A DNA stretch of 64,000 nt. Origin: Zhengella mangrovi. GTDB lineage: Bacteria; Pseudomonadota; Alphaproteobacteria; Rhizobiales; Rhizobiaceae. The DNA lies in the NCBI RefSeq assembly GCF_002727065.1, contig NZ_PDVP01000006.1, forward strand, positions 161,636 to 225,635, read 5' to 3'. Position numbers and translations under genes: made by a program. Shown here in pieces: positions 18,577 through 28,460 of the stretch. Under the pieces are notes generated by a model. The model ran no database searches, had not been told where the DNA came from, and was given only the letters and a program-made list of their open reading frames with translations. Numbering within the stretch: the first letter of the stretch is position 1; the number at the start of each line of letters is the position of its first letter.

Positions 18577-19634
18577 GCATCTTCCCCCGTCGACGCCGTG
18601 CCCCCGGCCGCTGCGGGCTGTCGGGCATGGAAGCGTTCCAGATCGCGGCCGATCTGTTCGATCAGGCGGTTGCGAACCATGTCATATCCCAGTTCGACAG
18701 CGGCGGCGAAGCCTTCCGCGTCGGTTCCACCATGGCTCTTGACCACGATGCCGTTCAGGCCGAGGAACACCCCGCCATTGGCCTTTCGCACGTCCATCTT
18801 CTCGCGCAGGTAGGAAAAGGCGCCGCGGGCGAAGAAATAGCCGACCTTGGCCATGAAGGTGCGCTGCATGGCCGAGCGCAGGTAGCCGGCAATCTGCTTG
18901 GCGGTGCCTTCGGCCGTCTTCAGGGCGATGTTGCCGGAAAAGCCCTCGGTGACGACCACATCGGTGGTGCCCTTGCCGAGGTCGTCGCCCTCGACGAAGC
19001 CGTGGTAGGTCATCGACGGCAGCGCGGCATCGCGCAACATGCGGCCGGCCTCGCGGACCTCTTCCTGGCCCTTGATCTCTTCCACGCCCACGTTGAGCAG
19101 GCCGACGGACGGCCGCTCGACGCCGAACAGCGCACGCGCCATGGCAGCGCCGAGAATGGCGAAATCGGTCAGTTGCTGAGCGTCGGCGCCGATGGTGGCG
19201 CCGACGTCGAGCACGACGCTTTCGGAGCGGACCGTCGGCCAGATGGCGGCAATGGCGGGACGTTCGATGTTGGCCATGGTGCGCAGGCAGAATTTCGACA
19301 TGGCCATGAGCGCGCCGGTGTTGCCGGCGGAGACGCACACGTCGGCCTCGCCCTTCTTCACCGCCTCGATGGCCCGCCACATGGAGGATTTCCAGCGACC
19401 GTTGCGCAGGGCCTGGCTCGGCTTGTCGTCCATGGCGACGGCCACTTCGCAATGGAAGAACTCGCTCTTCGCCTTCAGGCGGGGCAGGTCGTCGAGAACC
19501 GGCCGGACCGCTTCCTCGCGTCCATAGAGCAGGAACGTCACGTCGCCGCGGCGCTCCAGAACCTGTTCCAGCCCGGGCAGGACGACGGACGGGCCGAAAT
19601 CGCCCCCCATGGCATCAATCGAAATGCGAATCAC
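18573..19634 (-). CDS. plsX: phosphate acyltransferase PlsX
   Basis: Peripheral membrane enzyme making acyl-phosphate from acyl-ACP for phosphatidic-acid synthesis. The GTG start at 19634 gives 353 residues beginning [18 protein letters not shown], the exact family N-terminus, preceded by GGGAAAG. Other motifs: [33 protein letters not shown] and [13 protein letters not shown]. It is followed by fabH with a 4-base overlap. The 121-base gap upstream (to the DUF177 gene) contains no rpmF, unlike in E. coli. Confidence 0.97.
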   Translation of the reverse strand: MIRISIDAMGGDFGPSVVLPGLEQVLERRGDVTFLLYGREEAVRPVLDDLPRLKAKSEFFHCEVAVAMDDKPSQALRNGRWKSSMWRAIEAVKKGEADVCVSAGNTGALMAMSKFCLRTMANIERPAIAAIWPTVRSESVVLDVGATIGADAQQLTDFAILGAAMARALFGVERPSVGLLNVGVEEIKGQEEVREAGRMLRDAALPSMTYHGFVEGDDLGKGTTDVVVTEGFSGNIALKTAEGTAKQIAGYLRSAMQRTFMAKVGYFFARGAFSYLREKMDVRKANGGVFLGLNGIVVKSHGGTDAEGFAAAVELGYDMVRNRLIEQIGRDLERFHARQPAAAGGTASTGEDA

Positions 19635-19755
19635 GCGTCTGGCTTTCCCGTCATGGCACGGCCTCTGGCGGGCCGATCTTTCGAAGTGCCGCGAAAATAG
19701 CGGTTTTGGCCGTTCGCACAATGGCCTTGAAGGCGATTTTCATGGCCACGGGTCG

Positions 19756-20310
19756 TCATTTCGGTTTGTCCCCTTTCAAAACGGCCAGTTTTGCAAAGGG
19801 GTTGGGCTTGTCTTCCGGTTGTGGCTCGACGTCCTGCGGCAAATGGGCATCGGGCTTGCGGGGATAGGGGTCGATCGCCAGTTCGAAATGCTCCTCGGCC
19901 AGCGCACCGACATCCACGCTGTCGCCGGCGAAGGGCTCGGGCGCATCCTCGCCCTCGGCATCGACCAGGATCTCGCCGGAGGGGTCTTCCATGCGCGCCA
20001 GCCGCGAGCCTTCCGGCACGAATACGGCGTTGATCTCTTCCTCGATGTGGTTTTTCAGCGGGTCGAGCGTGACCACGCACAGCTGCACGATGTCGGCGGT
20101 GACCGTGCCGGTGACCCGCACTCCGTCCTTCTTCCAGCGCGTTACCAACAGATCGACAGCGAAGGCATCGACGGCTTCAAGCCCGTGTTCCGCGGCAAGC
20201 GCGGCTCGGCTCTCCTCGTCGGCCGCCCAGGTCACGGGCATGCCCTTGTCGGGCAGGCGGGCGACATGGACGCGCCAGGAAACGGGGCTGCGGGTGTCCG
20301 TCGAGGTCAT
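19756..20310 (-). CDS. DUF177/YceD family protein
   Basis: 184 residues, starting MTSTDTRSPVSW, with the YceD signature around QLCVVTLDPLKNHIEEEINAVF and an acidic C-terminal half ending in a Lys-rich tail. In other bacteria YceD proteins are linked to 23S rRNA/ribosome accumulation; in E. coli the gene lies before rpmF-plsX. Its ATG overlaps the upstream chaperone gene by 4 bases. Confidence 0.9.
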   Translation of the reverse strand: MTSTDTRSPVSWRVHVARLPDKGMPVTWAADEESRAALAAEHGLEAVDAFAVDLLVTRWKKDGVRVTGTVTADIVQLCVVTLDPLKNHIEEEINAVFVPEGSRLARMEDPSGEILVDAEGEDAPEPFAGDSVDVGALAEEHFELAIDPYPRKPDAHLPQDVEPQPEDKPNPFAKLAVLKGDKPK

Positions 20311-20861
20311 GTCCGGTCCTCCATGGTTCCGGCTTCGGGAAAGGCGACACGGCCGCCCTGGATGGCCTCGTCGGGCTGGCCGGCCAGGGCATCCTCCGCC
20401 GCCAGGACGTAGGCGGCCAGCGACGCGGCGGCCGGCCATTCGGCGGCATCGGGGCGGATGTTGCGTTTCAGGGCGGCGGCAAGCGCCGGTTCGTCGCGGG
20501 TGGCGACGGCATGTTCGTAGCTTTCGAGGCGGCCGAAATACATCCGCGCCAGCTTCTTCATCCGCTTGGGCACGGACGTGTCGCCAATGCCCAGTTCGCG
20601 CAGGGAATGGTCCACCTCCTTGAAGAAGACGTCGGTGACGTCCTGCGAGATGGCAGCGAGATGCCCCTCGTGCCCGCGGGTGCGGCGCAGGAAGAGGAAC
20701 ATGTGCAGGCCGATCATCTCGAACCGGCCAAGCGGCGTGTCCGGCACATCCCAGGCCGCATAAAAATGCGGCTGCCGCGCGGCTGCCACGATTTGCCCGT
20801 AGAGGCCATCGGTCAGATCGTGATTGACCCTGGCCTTGCGGCTGAACAGGCTTGCGAACAT
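20307..20861 (-). CDS. ubiquinol-cytochrome c chaperone (CBP3-like)
   Basis: 184-residue homologue of the mitochondrial CBP3 assembly factor for the bc1 complex. Typical stretches are YGQIVAAARQPHFYAAWDVPDT, RFEMIGLHMFLFLRRTRG and the helix with FKEVDHSLRELGIGD. It is first in the run toward plsX and divergent from bamE. The 149-base gap between them must hold both promoters, but I see no convincing boxes. Confidence 0.92.
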   Translation of the reverse strand: MFASLFSRKARVNHDLTDGLYGQIVAAARQPHFYAAWDVPDTPLGRFEMIGLHMFLFLRRTRGHEGHLAAISQDVTDVFFKEVDHSLRELGIGDTSVPKRMKKLARMYFGRLESYEHAVATRDEPALAAALKRNIRPDAAEWPAAASLAAYVLAAEDALAGQPDEAIQGGRVAFPEAGTMEDRT

Positions 20862-21010
20862 GGATCGGTTCTCCTGGTTTCACCGGTCGTGAAAGCGTGG
20901 GCCGGTTGCATCGGCGCTCAAGCTGGTTTACCGAGTTTCGGCACGGGCGCAAGCGAGACGAGCGCCCCAGCCCCGTGGACAGGTCCACGGGCCCAACGAA
21001 GGAGATTGCG

Positions 21011-21508
21011 TTGCGTTCCTCCGATTTCAAGCCCCGCGCCACCCGGCGCGTCGCGGTTCTGGCCGCTGGCCTTGCCGCCATCTCGGCCCTGGCCGGATGC
21101 AACACGGCGAATACGCTGAACCCGTCCGAGACGCTCAAGCAGGGCTACGTCATGGACGAGCAGGCGCTCGAACTGGTGCCGGTCGGCTCCTCGCGCGAGC
21201 AGGTGCTGCTGGCGCTTGGCACGCCGTCGACCACCTCGACGTTCCAGAACGAGGTCTTCTACTACATTTCCCAGACGCGCAAGCGCGCGGTGGCCTTCAT
21301 GCAGCCCAAGCTGGTCGACCAGCGGATCCTGACGATCTATTTCGGCGAGGACGGACGCGTCTCGCAGATCGCCAACTACGGCCTGCAGGACGGCAAGGTG
21401 TTCGACTTCATGTCGCGCACGACCCCGGTCGCCAGCCGCGAGACCTCGTTCATCGGCCAGATGCTGACCGGTCTCGGCAAGGCGCCGCCGCGTCTGCCCG
21501 GCACCTGA
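21011..21508 (+). CDS. bamE: outer-membrane assembly lipoprotein BamE (OmlA/SmpA)
   Basis: Lipoprotein of the BAM complex that inserts outer-membrane proteins. The start is TTG at 21011, chosen because AAGGAG sits at 20999-21004 with 6-base spacing; the resulting 165 residues have a signal ending in lipobox LAGC (Cys near residue 27). The SmpA/OmlA domain follows (KQGYVMDEQALELVPVGSSREQVLLALGTPS). The upstream open frame lacks family similarity. Terminated by the hairpin at 21554-21583. Confidence 0.92.
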   Translation: MRSSDFKPRATRRVAVLAAGLAAISALAGCNTANTLNPSETLKQGYVMDEQALELVPVGSSREQVLLALGTPSTTSTFQNEVFYYISQTRKRAVAFMQPKLVDQRILTIYFGEDGRVSQIANYGLQDGKVFDFMSRTTPVASRETSFIGQMLTGLGKAPPRLPGT

Positions 21509-21553
21509 TATCCGGATATCTCCCGCGCGCCGGCCTGGCGCGGCCGGACAGAA

Positions 21554-21583
21554 AAAACCCCGCGGATCGCTCCGCGGGGTTTT
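21554..21583. terminator. bidirectional terminator between bamE and hppA
   Basis: A perfect 13-bp stem AAAACCCCGCGGA / TCCGCGGGGTTTT with loop TCGC, flanked by A and T tracts on both sides, lies between the convergent genes bamE and hppA. Confidence 0.92.
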
Positions 21584-21607
21584 CGTTTTTCGCTGACCCT
21601 GACGGGA

Positions 21608-23746
21608 TCAGTGTGCCAGCACGGCGAGCAGCAGCAGCGCCATGATGTTGGTGATCTTGATCGCCGGGTTGACGGCCGGGCCGGCGGTGTCCTTGTAGGG
21701 GTCACCGACCGTGTCGCCGGTCACGGAGGCCTTGTGGGCTTCCGAACCCTTGACATGCTTGACGCCGTCCTTGTCGACAAAGCCGTCCTCGAAGGACTTC
21801 TTGGCGTTGTCCCAGGCGCCGCCGCCAGAGGTCATCGAGATGGCCACGAAGAGGCCGTTGACGATGACGCCGAGCAGCGAGGCACCGAGGGCGGCGAAGG
21901 CCGACGCCTTGGAGCCGGAGATCAGCAGCACGCCGAAGTAGACGACCAGCGGAGCCAGCACCGGCAGCAGCGACGGGATGATCATTTCCTTGATCGCGGC
22001 GCGGGTGAGCATGTCGACCGCACGGCCGTAATCCGGCTTCTCCTTGCCTTCCATGATGCCCGGCTTCTCGCGGAACTGCTTGCGCACTTCCTCGACAACC
22101 GCGCCGCCGGCGCGGCCGACCGCCGTCATGGCAATGCCGCCGAACAGGTAGGGGATCAGGCCGCCGAAGATCAGGCCCGCCACCACGTAGGGGTTGGACA
22201 GTTCGAAGGAGACCTGGCCGATATCGGCGAAGTAGGGGAACTTCTCCGGGTTCTGGGCGAAGTAGGTCAGGTCGTTCGAATAGGCGGCGAACAGCACCAG
22301 GGCGCCGAGGCCGGCCGAACCGATGGCATAGCCCTTGGTCACGGCCTTGGTGGTGTTGCCGACCGCGTCGAGGGCGTCGGTGGTCTGGCGCACTTCCGGC
22401 GGCAGGTCCGACATCTCGGCAATGCCGCCGGCGTTGTCGGTGACCGGGCCGAAGGCGTCGAGCGCGACGATCATGCCGGCGATGCCGAGCATGGCGGTGA
22501 CCGCGATGCCGGTGCCGAACAGACCGGCGAGCTGGTAGGTGGCGATGATGCCGCCGACGATCACGATGGCCGGCAGCGCCGTCGATTCCAGCGAGACCGC
22601 GAGGCCCTGGATGACGTTGGTGCCGTGACCGGTGACCGAGGCCTGGCTGATCGAGTTGACCGGGCGCTTGTTGGTGCCGGTGTAGTACTCGGTGATCACC
22701 ACGATCAGCGCGGTGACGATCAGGCCGATGACGCCGCAGATGAACAGGTTGGTGCCCGTGATCAGCATGCCGGCGACGGTACCGATCTCGCCCCAGCCGA
22801 TGGTCAGCGACGTGGCGCCGCCAAGGCCGACGATGGAGAGCAGGCCGGTGACGACGAGGCCCTTGTAGAGGGCGCCCATGATCGAGCCGTTGGAGCCGAG
22901 CTTGACGAAGAAGGTGCCGATGATCGAGGTGATGATCGAGGCGCCGCAGATGAGCAGCGGGTAGATCATGACCGACGACAGCACTTCGGTGCCGGCGAAG
23001 AAGATGGCGCCGAGGACCATGGTGGCGACGACGGTCACCGCGTAGGTCTCGAACAGGTCGGCGGCCATGCCGGCGCAGTCGCCGACGTTGTCACCGACGT
23101 TGTCGGCGATGGTGGCCGGGTTGCGCGGATCGTCTTCCGGGATACCGGCTTCCACCTTGCCGACGAGGTCGCCGCCGACGTCCGCACCCTTGGTGAAGAT
23201 GCCGCCGCCGAGACGGGCGAAGATGGAGATCAGCGAGGCGCCGAAGCCGAGCGAGACCATGGCGTCGATGACGGTGCGGTCGCCGGGCGCCAGGCCCATG
23301 GGGCCGACGAGGATGGTGTAGTAGACCGAAACGCCGAGCAGGGCGAGACCAGCCACCAGCATGCCGGTGATGGCGCCGGACTTGAAGGCGATGTCGAGAC
23401 CGCCGGCCAGCGAATTGGCGGAGGCCTGCGCGGTGCGCACGTTGGCGCGAACCGACACGTGCATGCCGATAAAGCCGGCAGCGCCGGACAGGACGGCACC
23501 GATCAGGAAGCCGACGGCGGCGGTGGCCGACAGCAGCACCCAGGCAAGGATGAAGACCACGACGCCGACGATGGCGATGGTCGTGTACTGGCGGGTCAGG
23601 TAGGCCTGCGCGCCTTCACGCACGTAACCGGCAATTTCCTGCATGCGGGCGTTGCCCTGATCGGCGGCCAGCACCGAACGGGTTGCCCAGATCGCATAGA
23701 CGATGGACAGCAGTCCGCATGCGATGACAACTAGTAGTATGGTCAT
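21608..23746 (-). CDS. hppA: membrane-bound H+-translocating pyrophosphatase
   Basis: Sixteen-helix primary proton pump driven by pyrophosphate hydrolysis. The 712 residues carry the substrate-site motifs [31 protein letters not shown] and [11 protein letters not shown]. The [10 protein letters not shown] segment has Lys where K+-dependent enzymes have Ala, indicating the K+-independent H+-pumping subfamily. The ATG at 23746 follows GAGGAGGAAGAG. The 215-base gap upstream, before the MFS gene, shows no feature I can support. Confidence 0.97.
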   Translation of the reverse strand: MTILLVVIACGLLSIVYAIWATRSVLAADQGNARMQEIAGYVREGAQAYLTRQYTTIAIVGVVVFILAWVLLSATAAVGFLIGAVLSGAAGFIGMHVSVRANVRTAQASANSLAGGLDIAFKSGAITGMLVAGLALLGVSVYYTILVGPMGLAPGDRTVIDAMVSLGFGASLISIFARLGGGIFTKGADVGGDLVGKVEAGIPEDDPRNPATIADNVGDNVGDCAGMAADLFETYAVTVVATMVLGAIFFAGTEVLSSVMIYPLLICGASIITSIIGTFFVKLGSNGSIMGALYKGLVVTGLLSIVGLGGATSLTIGWGEIGTVAGMLITGTNLFICGVIGLIVTALIVVITEYYTGTNKRPVNSISQASVTGHGTNVIQGLAVSLESTALPAIVIVGGIIATYQLAGLFGTGIAVTAMLGIAGMIVALDAFGPVTDNAGGIAEMSDLPPEVRQTTDALDAVGNTTKAVTKGYAIGSAGLGALVLFAAYSNDLTYFAQNPEKFPYFADIGQVSFELSNPYVVAGLIFGGLIPYLFGGIAMTAVGRAGGAVVEEVRKQFREKPGIMEGKEKPDYGRAVDMLTRAAIKEMIIPSLLPVLAPLVVYFGVLLISGSKASAFAALGASLLGVIVNGLFVAISMTSGGGAWDNAKKSFEDGFVDKDGVKHVKGSEAHKASVTGDTVGDPYKDTAGPAVNPAIKITNIMALLLLAVLAH

Positions 23747-23961
23747 TGAAGACTCTTCCTCCTCATGGCCGGCCCGCAGAACCCCCGGGGCCGACCCGTG
23801 ACAATTTCCCGGGCCAGGCCAGGGCCTGCCCCTCCGGGACCGGGGCGGATCATGCGGATCACCCGGAGGCGCGTCAAGCACGCAAAAAGGCTCAATTCCC
23901 GGGTTTTTTCAGGAAACAGGCGGGGACGAGCGGTTTTGTCGGGGATTGGTGCCGCGCCGCC

Positions 23962-25179
23962 TCAGGAAAGGGCCTCGTCGCTGCGCTGGCGCAGGACGAG
24001 CAGAAGGGCGAGCGCGCCAAGGCAGAGGGCGACGACGGGGAAGATGATCCAGTTGAGCATGTCCCATCCGCCGGCGTTGTAGACCTGGCCGGACATCAGC
24101 GAGGCGAAGGCCACGGTGCCGAACAGGGCGAAGTCATGGGCGCCCTGGACCTTGTTCTTCTCGGCGGCGGTGTAGGTCTCGGCGACCATGGCGGTGGCGC
24201 CGATGAAGCCGAAGTTCCAGCCGATTCCGAGCAGGATCAGGGCCAGCCAGAACTGCCACAGGGCAATACCCGAGAGGGCGACGATGCCGCAGACGATCAG
24301 CAGGGCAAGCCCGGTCGCCACGATGGTCTCCTTGCCGAAACGGGCGATCAGGCGCCCGGTGAAGAAGGAGGGGGCGAACATGGCCATGACATGCCAGGAA
24401 ATGCCGAGCGTGGCCTCGTCGGGCGTGAAGCCGCAGCCGACCATGGCGAGCGGCGCGCCGGTCATGACGAAGCTCATCAACGCGTAGGAGCCGATGGCGC
24501 AGATCAGGGCGACGAGGAAGCGGGGCTGACGCATGATCACCGGCAACGGCCTGGCCGGCTCGTTGTCATGGGCCGACGGTTCGACGACCTGGTCCTTCGG
24601 CAGGCGCAGGAAGGAATGGATGATCACGCCGAGGATGCCGAGCAGGATGATGCCGGTATAGGCGCCGGCAAAGCTGACCGGGGCGAAGGCATCGCGGGTG
24701 AAGATGACCATCTGCGGGCCGATGATGGCGGCGAAGACGCCGCCGCCGAGGACCCACGAAATGGCCTTCGGCTTGAACGCGTGCGGTGCATTGTCGGCAG
24801 CCGCGAAGCGGTACTGCTGGACGAAGGAGCCGCCGAGGCCGATCAGCAGCATGCAGAAGGCAAAGAACCAGAACGAGCTTTCGAAGATGGAGAGCGCGGC
24901 CAGGGCGCCGCCGAGCGCGGTGATGCCTGCGCCGGACATGAAGCCGTAACGGCGGCCGACGGCGCGCATGAGGGCGGCAGCCGGCAAGGCGCCAAGGGCG
25001 ACGCCGAGGTTGTAGCCGGTGACGGGCGCCGTGGCGAGCGACTTGTCCGGGCCGAGCAGGTAGACACCGGTCAGCGCCCCCATGGAGATGGCGACCGGCG
25101 CGGCGGCACCGACGATCGACTGGGCGGAGGCCAGGATCAGGGCGGTGCGGCGCGCCTCCTGCTCGAAGGTCGAACTCAT
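23962..25179 (-). CDS. MFS transporter
   Basis: Twelve-helix major facilitator of 405 residues. The first-half signature is [15 protein letters not shown] and the repeated one in the second half is [11 protein letters not shown]. No substrate-specific motif is recognisable. It starts inside the nusB stop (4-base overlap) and so is the last gene of the glyA/rib/nusB transcription unit; whether it carries a flavin or something unrelated is not known. Confidence 0.9.
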   Translation of the reverse strand: MSSTFEQEARRTALILASAQSIVGAAAPVAISMGALTGVYLLGPDKSLATAPVTGYNLGVALGALPAAALMRAVGRRYGFMSGAGITALGGALAALSIFESSFWFFAFCMLLIGLGGSFVQQYRFAAADNAPHAFKPKAISWVLGGGVFAAIIGPQMVIFTRDAFAPVSFAGAYTGIILLGILGVIIHSFLRLPKDQVVEPSAHDNEPARPLPVIMRQPRFLVALICAIGSYALMSFVMTGAPLAMVGCGFTPDEATLGISWHVMAMFAPSFFTGRLIARFGKETIVATGLALLIVCGIVALSGIALWQFWLALILLGIGWNFGFIGATAMVAETYTAAEKNKVQGAHDFALFGTVAFASLMSGQVYNAGGWDMLNWIIFPVVALCLGALALLLVLRQRSDEALS

Positions 25180-25670
25180 GCGCGCTTTCCCTGTCCTTCG
25201 CGGACCCGCCCGGCGACACGGTCCAGCACCGCGTTGACCAGTCCCGGCTCCTCGGCATCGTAGAAGGCCTTGGCGATGTCGACATATTCGGAGACGATCA
25301 CCGCGACCGGCACATCCTGCTTCTTCATCAGTTCGAACACGCCCGCGCGCAGGATGGCGCGCAGCGTGGAATCGACTCGCGACAGCGGCCAGCTCTCCGG
25401 CAGGCTCTGGTGGATGACCGGGTCGATCTGGCGCTGGTTGTCCACCACGCCGGCGATGATCATGCGGAACCATTGCGGGTCGGCGTCGCGGTAGAGATCG
25501 CCGTCCAGTTCCTTGCCGAGACGGAAGGCCTCGTATTCCGAGGCGATCTCGAGCAGGCCGACGCCGGTCACATCCATCTGGTAGAGCGCCTGAACCGCTG
25601 CCAGGCGGGCCGCACCGCGCTTGTTGGCGGGCTTGATCTCGCGTTCCGGCTTGCCGTTGGTATCAGTCAC
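25176..25670 (-). CDS. nusB: transcription antitermination factor NusB
   Basis: Cytoplasmic RNA-binding all-helical protein that, with NusE/S10, supports antitermination in rRNA operons. The 164 residues contain [34 protein letters not shown] and [17 protein letters not shown]. The start is GTG at 25670, just 4 bases after the ribH stop. It is joined to ribH as in most alphaproteobacteria. Confidence 0.96.
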   Translation of the reverse strand: MTDTNGKPEREIKPANKRGAARLAAVQALYQMDVTGVGLLEIASEYEAFRLGKELDGDLYRDADPQWFRMIIAGVVDNQRQIDPVIHQSLPESWPLSRVDSTLRAILRAGVFELMKKQDVPVAVIVSEYVDIAKAFYDAEEPGLVNAVLDRVAGRVREGQGKRA

Positions 25671-25674
25671 GGAT

Positions 25675-26112
25675 TCAGGCTCCGAATTTCTTCTTCAGGG
25701 CGATCATGGCAAGGGCCGCGCGCGCGGCAAAACCGCCCTTGTCGAGCTCGGACTTGCGCGCCCGGACCCAGGCCTGGTCGCCGTTCTCGGTGGTCAGGAT
25801 GCCGTTGCCGATGGCCAGACGCTTGTCGACGGTCAGGTCCATGATGGCGCGGCAGGATTCGTTGGCGACGATGTCGAAATGGTAGGTCTCGCCCCGGATG
25901 ACGACGCCCAGCGCCACGTAGCCGTCGTAGTCCTTGCGGCCCTTGGCGGCAAGCGCGATGGCACCGGGCGCTTCCAGCGCGCCCATGACGGTCACGATGT
26001 CCCATGTCGCGCCGACCTCTTCGAGCGCGGCGGTCGCGCCCTCGAGCAGGGCGTCGGACAGATCATCGTAGAAACGGGCCTCGACAATGAGGAGGTGTGG
26101 GGCTTTCGCCAT
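25675..26112 (-). CDS. ribH: 6,7-dimethyl-8-ribityllumazine synthase
   Basis: Penultimate step of riboflavin synthesis, assembling into a multimer. The 145 residues carry the family motifs [35 protein letters not shown] with the catalytic His, and [12 protein letters not shown]. Four bases separate it from nusB and 54 from ribE. It may be the icosahedral RibH1 type; some rhizobia also have a second RibH2 elsewhere. Confidence 0.96.
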   Translation of the reverse strand: MAKAPHLLIVEARFYDDLSDALLEGATAALEEVGATWDIVTVMGALEAPGAIALAAKGRKDYDGYVALGVVIRGETYHFDIVANESCRAIMDLTVDKRLAIGNGILTTENGDQAWVRARKSELDKGGFAARAALAMIALKKKFGA

Positions 26113-26166
26113 GGACCGGGGGCTCCAGAGAGATGCATGACATTTCGGGCGCGGGGGCGCGAGGCG

Positions 26167-26784
26167 TCAATAGGACTCTTTGGCCGCCTCCGCAAGCCGC
26201 GCTGCATAGCGCGCCATGGTGTCGATCTCAAGATTGACCGCGTCACCCGCCTGGCGCTCGCCCCAGGTGGTCACGCCGAGCGTGTGGTCGATCAGGAGCA
26301 CGTCGAAGCGGTTGCCCGCGACCCCGTTGACGGTCAGCGAGGTTCCGTCGAGCGCCACGGACCCCTTGGGCGCAATGAAGCGGGCAAATTCCGCCGGTGC
26401 CTCGATGGTGAAGCGGACCGCATCGCCTTCCCGCTCGCGCGCCACGATGGTGGCCCTGGCATCGACATGGCCGGAGACGATATGACCGCCGAGTTCGTCG
26501 CCCACCTTCAGCGCGCGTTCGAGGTTGACGCGGGTGCCCGGCTTCCACCCGCCGATCGTGGTCAGGCGCAGGGCTTCCTCCCAGGCTTCCACCTCGTACC
26601 AGCGTTCCGGATCACCCTGTTCCGGCAGGGCCACGACAGTGAGGCAGACACCGGCGTGGGCGATGGAGGCGCCCATGGCGATGCCGGCGGGGTCATAGGC
26701 GGTGGCAATCCGCAGGCGCACGCCGCCGTCGCGCGGTTCCACGCGCTCCACCCGTCCGACGTCGGTCACGATTCCGGTAAACAT
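26167..26784 (-). CDS. ribE: riboflavin synthase alpha subunit
   Basis: Dismutates two lumazines to riboflavin. The ATG at 26784 gives the canonical N-terminus MFTGIVTDVG and 205 residues made of two lumazine-binding barrels, with HAGVCLTVV in the first and DGTSLTVNGV in the second, and GHIVSGHVDA between. It overlaps the ribD stop (TGATG), so translation is coupled. A start 6 codons upstream is possible but breaks the family pattern. Confidence 0.96.
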   Translation of the reverse strand: MFTGIVTDVGRVERVEPRDGGVRLRIATAYDPAGIAMGASIAHAGVCLTVVALPEQGDPERWYEVEAWEEALRLTTIGGWKPGTRVNLERALKVGDELGGHIVSGHVDARATIVAREREGDAVRFTIEAPAEFARFIAPKGSVALDGTSLTVNGVAGNRFDVLLIDHTLGVTTWGERQAGDAVNLEIDTMARYAARLAEAAKESY

Positions 26785-27905
26785 CAGCTCGTCCTCGTCC
26801 ATTCGCTGTAGCTGTCATGGCCGAACACGGCCTGCCGGCGCAAGGTATAGCCGGCGGGCACGGTGGCCGCTACGAGCGGTGATTTCAGCCCGTCCCGGCC
26901 AATCCGCATCCCGCTCTCGAACAGGCAGATGCGGTCGACCAGCCCCTCGTCGAGAAAGCGGCGGGCGGTGATCGCCCCGCCTTCGACGAACAGCGTCGAG
27001 ATGCCGCGGGCAGCCAGGTCCTCCAGCAGTTCCGGCAGGCAAATCCGGTCCTCCATCAGGTCGACGGCCAGGAAGTCGATGCCGCATTCCGCCAGGGCCT
27101 GGCGGCGCCCGGGATTGACATCGGCAGTCGCCGCGACCCAGACCGGCACCGTGCGGGCCGACCGGGCCAGGCGCGACGAGACCGGGGTGCGCAGCCCCTT
27201 GTCGAGAACGATGCGGATGGGCGAGCGGTCCTCCATGCCGGGCAGCCGGCAGGTCAGTTCCGGGTCGTCGGCAGCGACCGTGCCGGCGCCGACGAGAATG
27301 GCATCGGCCTCTGCCCGCATGGCATGGACCTGGGCGCGCGCCGTCTCGCCGGTGATGGCCACCTGCCCCCTGCCCTCCAGCCCGAGCATGCCGTCGGCGG
27401 ACACGGCCAGCTTCAGCGTCACCTCGGGCCGATGTGCGGACGACCGCATCAGGTAGCCGGCCATCAGGTCGGCGGCTTCCCGCGCCAGGACGCCCTGGGT
27501 GACCTCCATCCCGGCATCGCGCAGGATCGCCGCGCCGCGTCCGGAGACGCGCGGATCGGGATCGCTGGCGGCGATCACCACGCGGGCGATGCCGGCATCG
27601 ACCAGCGCATTGGCGCAAGGGGGCGTGCGCCCGTGGTGGGCGCAGGGTTCCAGCGTCACGTAGGCGGTGGCGCCGCGCGCCTTCGCACCAGCCTCCTCCA
27701 GCGCCTGCGGCTCGGCATGGGGGCGGCCGCCCAGGGCCGTCACGCCGCGGCCGACGGTCACCGCGCCGGCGCCATCGTCGCGCACGATCAGCGTTCCGAC
27801 CGAGGGATTGGTGCCGGTCAGGCCGAGATGGCTGCGCGACAGGCGAATGGCCGCCGCCATGAACCGGCGATCCGCGGCTTCTCCCGGCGAGAACACGCCC
27901 GGCAC
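26784..27905 (-). CDS. ribD: bifunctional pyrimidine deaminase/reductase RibD
   Basis: Second and third committed steps of riboflavin synthesis. 373 residues: an N-terminal deaminase with zinc ligands in HAEPQAL and EPCAHHGRTPPC (about residues 60-95), then the C-terminal RibD reductase (LKLAVSADGML, ILVGAGTVAADDPELTCR, FVEGGAITARRFL). The start is assigned to GTG at 27905, 4 bases after the nrdR stop and 9 bases from GGGAG. The ATG at 27860 would cut into the first helix. Confidence 0.95.
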   Translation of the reverse strand: MPGVFSPGEAADRRFMAAAIRLSRSHLGLTGTNPSVGTLIVRDDGAGAVTVGRGVTALGGRPHAEPQALEEAGAKARGATAYVTLEPCAHHGRTPPCANALVDAGIARVVIAASDPDPRVSGRGAAILRDAGMEVTQGVLAREAADLMAGYLMRSSAHRPEVTLKLAVSADGMLGLEGRGQVAITGETARAQVHAMRAEADAILVGAGTVAADDPELTCRLPGMEDRSPIRIVLDKGLRTPVSSRLARSARTVPVWVAATADVNPGRRQALAECGIDFLAVDLMEDRICLPELLEDLAARGISTLFVEGGAITARRFLDEGLVDRICLFESGMRIGRDGLKSPLVAATVPAGYTLRRQAVFGHDSYSEWTRTS

Positions 27906-27909
27906 CGGA

Positions 27910-28389
27910 CTAGTCTCCCACGTCGCGCGCGGCGGCATCCTCGCCGCCCAGTTCGCCCAGCAGTTCATGGAAGTCGCGGGCCTCGCGGAAGTTGCGGTAG
28001 ACCGACGCGTAGCGGACATAGGCCACGTCATCGAGCGCCTTGAGCGCATCCATGACGAGCTGGCCGATCTCGTCGGCCTTGACCTCGCTCTCGCCGGCGC
28101 TTTCAAGCTGCCGGACGATACCGGAGACGGCGCGCTCGACGCGGTCGGGCTCCACGTTGCGCTTGCGCAGGGCAATGTCGAAGGAGCGCAGCAGCTTGTC
28201 GCGATCGAAGGGCACCTTGCGGCCCGAGCGCTTGAGCACCACCAGGTCGCGCAACTGCACCCGCTCGAACGTGGTGAAGCGGCCGCCGCAATCCGGGCAG
28301 ACGCGGCGGCGGCGGATCGCCGAGCCGTCTTCGGCGGGCCGGGAATCCTTCACCTGCGTGTCGACGGACTGGCAATAGGGGCAGCGCAT
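27910..28389 (-). CDS. nrdR: transcriptional repressor NrdR
   Basis: ATP/dATP-sensing repressor of ribonucleotide reductase genes. The 159 residues have an N-terminal zinc ribbon (MRCPYCQS ... [13 protein letters not shown]) and an ATP-cone domain ([16 protein letters not shown]). Its ATG lies directly after the T-run of the glyA terminator, and the ribosome-binding site GAGG is part of that terminator stem (see the entry at 28391-28424). It heads the nrdR-ribD-ribE-ribH-nusB series. Confidence 0.97.
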   Translation of the reverse strand: MRCPYCQSVDTQVKDSRPAEDGSAIRRRRVCPDCGGRFTTFERVQLRDLVVLKRSGRKVPFDRDKLLRSFDIALRKRNVEPDRVERAVSGIVRQLESAGESEVKADEIGQLVMDALKALDDVAYVRYASVYRNFREARDFHELLGELGGEDAAARDVGD

Positions 28390-28390
28390 G

Positions 28391-28424
28391 AAAAAGCCTC
28401 GCGGATGGGATCCCGCGAGGCTTT
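28391..28424 (-). terminator. glyA terminator/attenuator carrying the nrdR ribosome-binding site
   Basis: On the minus strand AAAGCCTCGCGGGAT pairs with ATCCGCGAGGCTTT (one bulged G), followed by TTTTT and, one base later, the ATG of nrdR. The 3' arm contains GCGAGG, 7 bases from that ATG, so an intact hairpin both ends glyA transcription and hides the nrdR Shine-Dalgarno sequence. Read-through or refolding would be needed for nrdR expression from the glyA promoter. Confidence 0.8.
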
Positions 28425-28460
28425 AGCCGGATTCGGCCGGTTTGGAAATGCCGGGGCGCC

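Noticed and set aside
19635..19755. rpmF between DUF177 and plsX, as in E. coli
   Set aside because: Only 121 bases are available and they carry no L32-type frame with Cys motifs.
19756..21138. 460-residue reading frame covering DUF177 and the chaperone
   Set aside because: Only its last 184 residues look like DUF177. The upstream part lies over the chaperone gene in another frame and overlaps it with no family similarity.
21611..23734. 707-residue open frame antisense to hppA
   Set aside because: Shadow of a high-GC gene: it mirrors hppA codon structure, is rich in Asp/His/Gly/Arg and has no domain. The same applies to long antisense frames over the RND permease (42324-45404), parC (47277-49691), aspS (51567-54014) and ppk (58497-60734).
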